A stretch of 33,422 bases of DNA, taken from NCBI RefSeq assembly GCF_000002865.3, contig NW_001865041.1, positions 645,935 to 679,356 of the forward strand. Direction: 5' to 3'. The notes beneath the pieces were generated by a model, which saw only the letters and a list, made by a program, of their open reading frames with translations, had not been told where the DNA came from and searched no databases. Shown one piece after another: positions 13,003 to 23,049 of the stretch (its first letter is position 1; the number at the start of each line of letters is the position of its first letter). Source of the DNA: Monosiga brevicollis MX1 (Eukaryota; Opisthokonta; Choanoflagellata; Craspedida; Salpingoecidae). A program made the position numbers and the translations under genes.

Positions 13003-14404
13003 ATGGCCAACGTTACGGCCCAGGTGGTCGAGCAGCTCGCGTACCTTGAGCAGCGGTCCTGGCCCTCAGCTAATCTAGATGCGGCAGAAGCGGCGCGCGC
13101 GATTGCTGTAAGTTGCTTATGCAGATGAATGAGTGGTTGCTTGAAGCTCATCCACGATGCCCTTCACTATTTATGATTGCCACTTCCTTGCTTTGCTTGC
13201 CTCCCTTCAAAAAAGGAGGTAAAGTTGGTACAGAATCTCGTCCGACAACTTGAGAAGAGCGAGCAAACAAGGTCTGTGCGACAGGACTTTGGGGGCAGCT
13301 GCAAACGCCGCTCGTCAGCTCACAGGTGTTTGCATAGGCATGCCCCCCGAATTGCAGCCTTGGAGCAGCGTGCCCAAGCCCTGCGCACCGCCATGGAGCG
13401 TCTTGAATGGGACCAGGCAGAGCAGGCACAACTGCGCAAGCGCCGTGGCGACCGCATCGTGCTACCCGATCAGAGTCCGGTGCGCTCCCGTCTCTGCCCG
13501 ATGACCAGTCTGTCACTGGGGCATGGCGCATAGCACGAGTGCCTCATCACATCTTTTGTCTAGGCTCTCAGCACAGCAGAGCAAGTAGACAGCCCAGCCT
13601 CTCCCGCCACTCCAGCTGCCCCAGACGAGCCGGTCGAAGAGTTGTTCCCCAAACAGGTGCCTACGCCTGTGCCCCGGCGCGCTCAAGTCGCCGTTTACAG
13701 TTTGGTTTGACTTGCCCTGTCATGCACGCACGCACATCCATACTCACTCAAATTGCGTGCATCCTGTTGCAGGCCGTCAAGCCTGAATCTTTCGAGCAGT
13801 TTCAGGTCGGTCTTTCTGAGCTTTCTGTGTTGCTGGGCTAGTCGCCTAGCTGGACCGCCTTGCCTTGAGAGCTTGTGGCCATGATCAAATTGTCTGATAT
13901 GATGAATATCGTCTTGCTTGCCGGCCACCTCCCTTGCAGGATCGAGTGACTAGCAACATGCTTGAAATGGCGCGGGCCATGAAACTCAATGCAGCCTCAA
14001 CGCATGAGCTTCTGAGCGCAGGAAATACGGTGGGTAGATTTTACTTCTTGCCTTGTCAGCCTGAGCCTCAGGCCATTCGGAATGCAGAGGTGACCTCCGT
14101 CGTCCTTTTTAACGACTGAACGACTCTGATTTTGCCTCGCTCTTGGCTGAGGCTATTAGGTCATTGAAGATGCCATCACTTCCGCGGATCAGTCCTCCAT
14201 TAGCCTCAATGAGGCGCTCTCCATTCTTGCTACGCAGGTGCGCTTGGGGTAGGGTTTTGCGTTGGTGCACAAGAAGCATACGTGACTAACCATATGCGCC
14301 ATTTCGTGTAGATGGAGTCAGCAGGTGGCATCTGGGCCTGGGTGCTCATGCTCATTTCCATCCTTGCGTTCATCGTGATGGTAGTTGTAATCAAGCTCAC
14401 GTGA
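13003..14404 (+). CDS. USE1: USE1-type SNARE, tail-anchored (ER/Golgi retrograde transport)
   Basis: Proposed exons: 13003-13107, 13216-13479, 13564-13656, 13773-13805, 13940-14029, 14160-14237 and 14312-14404, all in phase 0, about 251 residues. The N-terminal part is helical (MANVTAQVVEQLAYLEQRSW; ALEQRAQALRTAMERLEWD) and is followed by an Ala/Pro linker. The SNARE helix runs through NMLEMARAMKLNAASTHELL and VIEDAITSADQSSISLNEAL. The C-terminal anchor is WAWVLMLISILAFIVMVVVI, ending KLT. The layout (N-terminal helices, one SNARE motif, C-terminal membrane anchor) fits USE1, which works with syntaxin-18 in Golgi-to-ER transport. The middle of exon 2 (about 13270-13340) looks unlike coding sequence and may hide a 54- or 66-nt intron starting at 13274. 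Confidence 0.75.
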
Positions 14405-14793
14405 GCCGCCACTCGGCTTGTTTGAGACCTTGCATTCTCGTGCATTCTCCACTCCGTTCAATCCACAGCATGCGAATGTCAAAATTGGTTCAATTCGCAA
14501 TGTTGTGGTTGGTGGCACAGCCGAGCCCGACCAGGAAAAAGATGGCTACCAGGTTTGGACAACCATCGAAAGCAGAGTCAAGAAACAGATGAACACAACA
14601 CCCTAAGCCAATCCATGAAGGAACGGTCAGCCCACTAGTCGGCTAGCTAGCAAACTCAAGAAGCAGGAAGACACAAAAACACAATCAAACGAAACAAGCT
14701 CTCAGAGCCAAGCAAACTGGTTGGCCACCCACGCTCACACGATCATTACGGCCACATTTCTGGGGAACGAGTAAAAATGTGTCCGCACACATG
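14405..14793. other. Spacer between converging USE1 and zinc-finger genes
   Basis: These 389 bp lie between two 3' ends. I see no credible exon, RNA gene or repeat. Confidence 0.45.
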
Positions 14794-17700
14794 TTATGCA
14801 ATGACCGGGGTGCCTGGGATACTTGGCTTGACACCATTATTCGAGCCGGTGGGTGCTGCGATTGTTTGGGCCACATCACTTTCAGTCTTGAGAAGTGGCG
14901 CGGGCATGGGTTGACAATGTACGAGAACGTTACACCAAGTCGAGATCTGTTTCAGATCTTCCGCGAATCGATGCACCTTGCGCGATGGGCCTTGGACCTC
15001 GAGGCGAAGGCGCATGGAATTGCGCTGGGAGGAACCAAAGACAAACTCTTGGACCGAAAACTGCCAACTTGAATGAGCTTGCAAACCGCTGATGGTCGTA
15101 GCCAACATGCCCTGCAAACCACGGGGAATCGATGAGACAAGGCATTTGCCAGACCAGATTGATGCAAACACCTTCTGAGGTCTTTCTTCGACCTCAAAGA
15201 AGGACACGCACGCAACGCACCGTCTCCAATATCCGACCCTGGAGTTCTAGCAAGCTCAAGTCACTCGAATCAGGCTCATCTGATCCTCCGGTATCGTTGG
15301 TCGAAGAAGACTCGGAGCCGTCTGAGCTGGGCGTTGGCGAGCCGCGCGAATCAGTGTGGCTGTTGCTCTGTTCTTGCGAGGAGGAGCTGTCATCCTGACC
15401 CTGAGCACTGCCTTGCTCTGTACCCTCCATGCGCCTGGCACGTTTTGTAGCCAGCAGGTTGGCCACCAGACGTGGCGCCCGGCTTCCACTCGGCATCATT
15501 GCTGACGCCCGCTCACACGCATCTTGGATGGGGCTGAGCGACGCTCGCTTGCCAGCGTGACTCGCGCCATCGTCCTGCGTCGACGCGCCAGTCACCGTTG
15601 AGGCTGACTGACCAGCTGGCTGGCCTATGCTGGTGACTGGATCACAACGGGCATCGGACGACCCGCCAGCATTGGACGAGCCACCAGCATTGGACGAGCC
15701 ACCAGCATTGGATCGATCCGTAATGGCCCCAGCGTCAATGCGGCTGGAACTTGTGTCTGAGCTGCCTGTCGTCGATGTATCCTTGCCAGAACCAGTCGCA
15801 TTGCTCGACTCACTCTCCGAGCTGCTGTAGGCCGGCACGTCTGTGACCTTTCCCTCAAAGACTCGCACACTGCAGGAGCGCATAATTCGGCACAGGTCCT
15901 ATGCAAGTTTTCATCAGTCATCGACATCGAGAAGCAGGTTGCTTGAATGAGACAAGACGCACGCAGCACGGCGCAGGGAAAGCGAAATGGTGCGGCAGGG
16001 ACCCCCTTTCCTGCCACAAGCTGATGAGCAATACGTCTACTCACCTCGACCTTCATGCCGGCGGCGTTGACAAGTTCGTAAGTACCAGATATGACGCAAG
16101 CAAAGCGACTGCGGGTAGCTCCCGCGCTGCCAAAGACGCAGTCCACAACCTCGGCATCGACCACACCGGGTCCAGACAAGAGGCCATCCAGGACAATGAC
16201 GGGCAGTGCTCGAGCAAGATTGAATTTGCCCGTGATTACCACCGTGGCGTGTGAGCTATGGTCCGTGGTGGTTGTCGTGTGACGGCGGGTCTTGGATCGC
16301 AAATCCAGCACCACACGCAGACGCCGGCGACTTTCGTCATTGCGGATACATTTTTTAATGTGCACCGCCATGGATTCCTGGTGTTGCTTGCGAAAGGTAT
16401 CGTGATGCGTGTACAGCTGATAGCAGGCCTTGCAAATACGCGTCGACAGTCCAAAGTAGCGGAACTCAGCCTCGCGCACTTGACAGGCAGGACACTGCCA
16501 AAGCAAACAGCAAGATGGATCATAAGAACATCAGGCATGCAAATGAAAAGGGACAACGGTATAACGAGCCAGGCGGAGAGTATAGCGAGTTGAAAGGGAA
16601 AAGATGTGTGAGCATCATGCTCTTGAGGCAGCCTTTCGCGACTTTTCCACCCAACCAGAGCGCTCACGTACTCGATGGCGTTCACGATGTGTGCTGCGAT
16701 CCGAAGTCTTTGTTGAATCGGTACTGTATTCGGATGGCGCGCCACGTCTCAACTGTCCATCCGACTTGACCGTACCAACGGGACTCGGATTGAAGTCGGA
16801 CATGGTTTCAATCTTGGGGCGGTGGGTATCGTAGATGGTTGTGTTGATGGTGTCCGAGGCCATGGTGGCAGTAGCTTGAGTCTGTGGATAGTGTGGAAAG
16901 GGCGCTGACAAATTGTTCATGCCGGCCATGTTGTAGAACGCGTCGGGCCGATTTTGAGGCAGAGGGTGCAGGGCCATTGCGTCGGCTGGGCGCTGGCCAT
17001 CAATGTTGTTGAGGGCATAGATGGCACAACACTGCCAGCAAAGGAAGATATCAGCAGGGCCAAGCTGCTTGTTCTGATCCAAGTCCCAACCCAGCCCTGT
17101 GGGGCCAGTTGGTGGGCGGGTCCAGGAAATTGACGTAGTCCGCTGACATTGGGGACCAGCACAAACGCGTCCTGTAGGATGCGGCTTTTCCGCCCGCTGT
17201 AGAACATCTGTCAAAATAAAGTCGCGTGCAAGGCAGCAAACAAGTGGTCAGCAATGGGCGTTTGGCGACGTCAGGCTGGAGGGTTAAGAGGGGCGGGCGT
17301 GTTGCAGCAGCTTCGGCCGTCAACGCACCACCTATAAAATTCTGGTTGGGGTTGCCAACAAGAGTTTGAATGTCCGACACGTTGATGGTGGGGTCGAACA
17401 AGTGCGCAGTGTGCTCCATGAGCAGGCCGCGGCTATTGGGATTGCCATGGACGTGCGCTTGAGGCAGTGCGGGCATGGACGCCATGGTGGCTTGCTGATT
17501 CAAAGCATAGGAAGGCAAGGTGGGTCCAGACGCGGGTTGCATGGGCATTGTGCGAGGGCCATTTGGGGCAGGCAATCCTTCGGTCGAGGGTCTCAAGTCA
17601 CGAGGTGCCAGGGGCCCAAGGCCTAGGGCTCTGGGATCGACATCAGGCATCCCAGACAGGCCAGCAGCACCACCACCCAGCGCAAGATGTGGACGGGCTA

Positions 17701-18208
17701 CCGATGACGGCCCCATGAAGACCGCCGAGGATGAGGCAGTTGGATGTGATGATGGGGGCTGTGCGGTTTTATTGGCTAGATGTGCTGGATTCGGCAAGCC
17801 AAAGTTGTCACCATTTGGCATGGCTGAGTTCATGGGCACAGCGTGTGTTGGGAAGGGCGAGTAAGGGCTGTGTACATCCAGCCCCGCCCGAGCGCGTGCG
17901 GCAAACGGGGTAGGCTCAAGCGATGTTGGCATGGCGGCCGTATTGCCTGCAAAGGTCACGCCGGGACCGGCAAGACCTGGAGGAAAGTTAGCACCAATGG
18001 CAGCTGGGTTGCCATTGGTCAGGTGGTGCTGCTGAGAGTTTTGCACATGACCAGAGCGATCTGCTCGAAAGGGGCGGCCTTGCAGTCCCGCCGGTGCAAT
18101 GGGGGGCAAGGGTGGTAGGTCATCGGTACCGGCCAGCTCATTTGGATTGGTCATGCCTGGGAATGCACCATCCGACAGGCGGAATCGCGCGTCGAAAGGG
18201 TCGGCCAT
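14794..18208 (-). CDS. Large protein with two GATA-like zinc fingers (putative DNA-binding protein)
   Basis: Five exons in transcript order: 18208-17332, 17207-16672, 16494-16045, 15898-15221 and 15111-14794, about 952 residues. Residues 1-292 are Pro/Ala/Gly/Asn-rich and disordered. A first Cys cluster has C308-x4-C313, a Trp at 321 (SISWTRPP) and C349-x2-C352 (FLCWQCCAIYAL). The second is compact, C472-x2-C475-x16-C492-x2-C495 (CPAC ... RICKACYQLYTHH). Both resemble GATA fingers (C-x2-C-x17/18-C-x2-C, LCNACGLY), but not exactly. After the second finger comes a basic region, then KFNLARALPVIVLDGLL, a Ser-rich stretch with tandem NAGGSS, and a C-terminal segment with WQFSVQEFVFGSSQRNS. The last exon was added because GTGCGT at 15220 joins in phase to a TTTGCAG acceptor; otherwise the protein stops at 15194. 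An upstream ATG (18619) is also in frame. Confidence 0.65.
15658..15712 (-). repeat. 18-bp tandem repeat inside the zinc-finger gene
   Basis: Three copies of an 18-bp unit (GACGAGCCACCAGCATTG on the plus strand, first copy slightly diverged) encode NAGGSS repeats in the Ser-rich part of the protein, so copy changes would keep the frame. Confidence 0.8.
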
Positions 18209-19640
18209 TGACGCGGCCTGAGGTTTCACGGTCACAACACCTGGAGGGCCACCCTTGCGTAGGTTAATCAAGCAGGGGCTTGAGGGTGATGGGTCACACG
18301 AGCTCCGGACAGCCTTAGCGGCACCGGGGGGCCTGAGAGCGCTCAGGGCGCGCAGAGATGCCGCGAGTCGGCATTGGGGCTGCCCAACCAAAGCACATAC
18401 GCCAGCGACCGTGCAACTGGGGAAGACGCTGGGTTTGTTGAAAGGGGGTGGAGGAAAGCAGGGGTGGGGGCGGCAGTGGCGGCAGTGGCGAGTATTTGCG
18501 TGATCTGCGCGGGGAAGCGGCGAGCGGCATGTGAGCACAGTGGCGGTGCGACAGGGCAGCGGGGGGGGGGGGAGGCTCGGCAGCCACAACGATGAATTCT
18601 CGGGGTCCAGCCAGAACATACAAGGTCGATGTCACGTCAGGAAAAATAGCCAAGCTTCAGGAGGCAGGTGGGTCGCAGCGGCGAGATGTGTGGTGCTGAC
18701 ACTGTGGACGGGATGAAACCGAATACAAGGCTACACGAATGAGGGAGACCCTTGATGATTGCCAACCAGGAACACGGCGAGATGTTCGAGAAGCCCTGTC
18801 GAATGCGGATGGTGTATGGTGTGTAAGCAGTAACGAGTGGAGCATCCATGTGAGGGCCGGGGCAGAAGCGTGGCCGAATCGGGTGCGATGAAATGCGTCC
18901 ACACAGCAACGTGATGGGGGGAGCAACGTTGAGGTTTCAGGTGTGCAAGGGTGGTTTGATGAACGGCTTTGGTGTTGCCGCTTGCCCGAGCTGTGCCAAC
19001 GGGCCTGGGGTCGATGACCGAACGTCTGGAACCATCCATTCCATGATCGTTGAGGGTTTATCATGGGTACCATGATGGGTTGCGGCTGAAAAAAAAAAGG
19101 ATGGTCACAAGAGGACGAGTCGTGAAGCCACGATCTACAAGCTACGAGCTTAACACTTCAACATGAAGTTCATGAACCTTCACGTCGAGTTCGTGACAGG
19201 TCACGTCATACCAATGACAGTCATGAAGCTTTTATGCCATAATCCCTTGATAGTTTGGGCTTTAGAACATTCATGAAGAGGTATGAGCATCCGCTTCGCC
19301 TCGAAGCGTGCTACCAGCTACACTTTCATCATGATGGCGAGTGACTCGCTGTGTTACCTTGGGGCGGACAATTGGTCACTGTCATCACACACCCAATCAC
19401 ACCCACACCGATGGTTGTGCTTGGTGGGCGGCTCTTTGAGCGCCGTCGCAAAAAAGTAAAACCACAAAAACGGAACGACTCTGCACAAGCCCAAGTTTTT
19501 GACCCGTGTTTGAAGGAGCGGTTTGATGGCACCTGATGACGATGAAGAGATTTAAAATTTGGATTTTGAGGTTGACAGTTACTGCAACAGTTCAGAGGCC
19601 GGCGCATGCAACGCAGGGTCCCACTGACTGAAAACCCCCG
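18209..19640. other. 1.4-kb spacer between BBS4 3' end and zinc-finger gene 5' end
   Basis: Both flanking genes run leftward, so this should hold the promoter and 5' UTR of the zinc-finger gene and the 3' UTR of BBS4. It contains a G run at about 18560-18571, an A run near 19087-19097 and a cluster of short palindromes at 19168-19224. An open frame upstream of 18208 (to ATG 18619) is His/Pro/Cys-rich and probably not translated. No other gene is seen. Confidence 0.45.
19168..19224. promoter_or_regulatory. Cluster of three short palindromes
   Basis: GTTCATGAAC (19168-19177) is a perfect 10-bp palindrome. GTGACAGGTCAC (19193-19204) has 5-bp arms with a 2-bp spacer. ATGACAGTCAT (19214-19224) has 5-bp arms with a 1-bp spacer. 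TGAC/GTCA half-sites of this kind are bound by dimeric factors such as bZIP proteins; whether that happens here is unknown. Confidence 0.35.
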
Positions 19641-22226
19641 TTACGCGGTTGTTTTGAGCAGGCTGGATACGCGCTTGGCGGTCGCCTTGATGTCCGGGTT
19701 GTCATTCTGTGTGGACACGCCGGAATTTTGAGCGCTAGGGGTATACCGGTGCAGGTGCATATCCTGGGGGTTTGCAGCATTATCTCGACCGGCTTACCAA
19801 AAAGCTTTGGCGCTGATGAGCCACGCGCTTAAAGCGGTTCCACCTAGCAAGCGAACAAATGGCGAATACAGCCGCCATCATCGTTGTCCCGCAAGGGCAC
19901 GGCGCGATTGGGAGCAAAAAGCAAGGATTCGGTCTGAGCGTGTGCTGCAGTTGTCAAGCTCCTGACCAAAAGCACGCACGCACGCACGCACATACAGCAG
20001 GCGTTCGACCAAATGGATGCAACGTACAGTTCACTGGTTTGATCCTTCTCGCCGGCATCCAAGAGCATAATAATGTAGTTCAGTAATGTAATCGGGTCCT
20101 CCCTGTGTACCAAAAACAAAAGGGCTTGTGAAAAAGCCATCAACGATAGCCGGGTTGATCCAAGCTCATGTCAACGTGGAACCGGCATAGCGACCGAGCG
20201 AATCAACACAACTGACGGCGCAAGCTGGAGCGATTTTTCAAAAGCAGCAATGGCATTGATGTAGTCGCCGAGCTTGTGCAGGGTGACGGCCAGAAGACCA
20301 AAGGAAGGTCCAAAATCCGATTTGAGATTGACCGCGCTGGTGAAAAAGTGAAATGCGCTGGCCAGTTGGCCCACCGTCAAGTGCACCAGACCCAGATTGA
20401 AGGCCACCATCCACTCGAACGGAGCCAAATATGCTGCGTGCTTCAAACACGCCACGGCCTAGCGCCATGAACATACAAACAATTCGAACCATGATGCAGA
20501 CGGGAAAGCTTGGCATTCAAGCGCTCATGCAAGAGGACCTGCCGTCACGCTGCTCCCGTCAAGCCACGCTGATACGAACCGCAATATACTTTTTGTTTCC
20601 AAAAAAGCACATGCCCACGTTGTTCCAGAGTTCGGCGCTCTCTGGGGTTTGTGCTACAAGATGACGCACGCCCACATTAATAAGACTCAGTTTGCAAGGG
20701 AGTAAAAAAAAAGAAGAAGAAGCAAATAACGGCTTTGTGCGGCGCTGCGAGCGTGCTCTTCTGTAAATTTGGTGGCACGCTGACCCACAATTGGTCCAAT
20801 CTTACCAGCAGCGACGCGATACTTAACCAAAGCCACATCATAATCATCTTGATCTTGGATGATGGAACCGGCCGCCAGAATCGCCTGCAGTCAAGCACAG
20901 CAAGTCATGTGCCCTTTCACCAACCACAGCTCGCCTGCGCATGCTAGACGTGCTGATGTCGGTGTGGCGCTCCCCACTCGACAATACCGTTGACCGACCG
21001 AACCGGTCCTCATGCCGCAGCACCTACCTTGGTATCTCGCGGGTCGTAGGAGAGGGCAGTGCCAAAGAGCTCAAAGGCTCGTCCCCCTTCTCCCAATCGC
21101 AGGTGCAGCAAGCCCAGCTCGATCATGATGGTCGTGTTCTCCTGGGCCACACTATCAGACACGAGGCATGGATAAGTCCAATGCCATTGAAGCCACGCAG
21201 AAGCGTCCAATGATGCGGGGCCACGAGGCAAACCTCTGTGCTTGTGTCAGTGCCACAACGGCACCCTTCAGGTCATTCCTTGCCACTCGAATTTGAGCCA
21301 AGAGGCTGAGAGTCGTCACGTTAGGCATGGTTTCTACAGCTCGCACGCAAAGCTGCTCTGCATCTACCAACAGGTCCATTCGGAGGAAACATGCTGCCTT
21401 GTCGCGGTGGACACGCTACAGATGAAGCCAGGTGAGTTTGGGTGAACCAACACAACACCAACAAAAGGATTGCAACCTCATGCCCATAGCAGTGAAACTC
21501 ACCCAAAGCTCACTGGGGTCGATGAGCTGCTCAAGTTTGCTGTACACACCAATGGCGGACTTGTAGCGACCCAAGAGATACCTGAGCGGACAGTCCAAAC
21601 ACCGGGCGGCACAGTCAGGTAGGATGCTCAAGCTTCAGGCCGAACGTCCAGCCGAGAGGGGTTTGACGCACATGTTGCGCGCAACCTGCAACGCCGCTTG
21701 GGCGTTGGTGCCGTCCTGGGCCAAGACTTGTTGCAGGGTTTCGAGTGAAGTTGTGACATCGCCCTGCATGCGCTGCACCATGCCTGAAGGTCGAGGTGAG
21801 GGTGGTGAAGAAGGGAGGGGCAGACTCAGCCCGACCATGCTGGGCAGGGTGTAGCAGATAGGTTAGATAGGTTCATCCAGCACGAGCCCGAGAGACCTAG
21901 TCTCACCCTTGATGTAAAGCAAATACGAATTTTGCCCATGGGCGCGGGCTAACCCGCGCTCGCACAAGTGCTACACCCCATCCCGCACAAAAAATAAAAT
22001 AAAAAAAGCAGAAGATCATTGGTCAGCACAAAGACTGGCCAACGCACATCCTTGCATGTATTCGATTTCAACCCAGAGCACTCTGCGATGAGCATCCAGA
22101 GACGGGATCAGTACGCAAGTCACCCACCATGCATTCGTCGAACCGCTCCTGGGTATAGAGCTTGAATGCCAACCAGTTTTGGCGCTCAAAGTTGGGAATG
22201 ACCGTCACTGCATCGTGCCCATGCAT
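19641..22226 (-). CDS. BBS4: BBS4, TPR subunit of the BBSome
   Basis: Twelve exons in transcript order: 22226-22128, 21970-21907, 21783-21672, 21581-21503, 21415-21234, 21151-21028, 20884-20806, 20653-20580, 20458-20217, 20102-20028, 19843-19798 and 19763-19641. All phases agree, giving 432 residues (human 519). Tetratricopeptide repeats fill most of the protein. Diagnostic strings are FERQNWLAF at the N-terminus, [38 protein letters not shown] and [19 protein letters not shown], followed by [13 protein letters not shown], all close to animal BBS4. The BBSome moves membrane proteins into and out of cilia, and BBS4 is one of its alpha-solenoid subunits. The C-terminus is shorter than in animals and ends [11 protein letters not shown]. 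The 46-nt exon 11 is supported by phase and by a TTGCTAG acceptor. Confidence 0.95.
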
Positions 22227-23049
22227 GGCAACGCGAAGCATTATCACTTGTCAGCAACGACCTGTTTCAAAGGTGATTCCATGAAGCATTTGATTTGCAC
22301 TACCACGTACTGCTTTTTCGGGCGGTTCGCCGGCGCCGAACTGGAGCGGCAGGCTGTTGAGCCTCGCCCGCATCTGGCTTTTCAGCCTCGTCAGCCATGC
22401 CTCTGTTTTTTCACAGATTTCTCTTTACCCAGAATTCAAAAACAGCAAGACAACCAAGTCAGATGAAACAAAAAAATCGTTTTTTCACTCTCTTTGTTGT
22501 GTTTTTTTTTGGTTTGCAAAGCTTATCATCATGGTGGTGATCAGGTCCTTGTCGATATATTATTGAGATGGCGACGAATCAATTAAAATGCAAAACACAT
22601 CCGAGACACTTCCAAAGCAGAGAAAACGTACAGGTACAGGGTCAAGTACCACGCGGCCAAGGTCGTGAACAAAGGCGTACTACCGCCCTGCTCAAGCGGT
22701 GGGCATGAAAAGGAAGGACGGGTGTGAAACGGGCTCGGCGAAAGCCTCACGCCTGATTGAGAGACTTCGGAACTGCCAAAGAAAAAAAAAAAAAAAGAAG
22801 AAGAAGAAGAAGAAGGATGGGGTGGGAAGAACCAAAAGCGACTGCAAGACAAAGAGAAACAAAGGGGGCGGGATTCAGAAGGAAGATTGTTCCCAAACGG
22901 AAGCGTTGAGTAAATCGATGATGCTCAGTCGGCCTAACAAAACTGCACAAATGCCTAAATAGTACGCCAGAGGGTAATGCGGGTGTGGACAAGCCCGGCG
23001 CCCCATGCATCAAGATGATTGAGTGCGGCCACCGGGTCGTGTGTAGCGC
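22227..23049. other. Spacer upstream of BBS4
   Basis: These 823 bp contain the BBS4 promoter and the 3' UTR of the next minus-strand gene. A T-rich stretch lies near 22480-22515, and a poly-A/AAG tract at 22781-22816. GTTGCC overlaps the BBS4 start codon on the minus strand, with GTTGCTGAC about 25 bp upstream. No gene is seen. Confidence 0.4.
22781..22816. repeat. Poly-A followed by (AAG)n
   Basis: A run of about 15 A leads into about seven AAG triplets. Confidence 0.9.
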
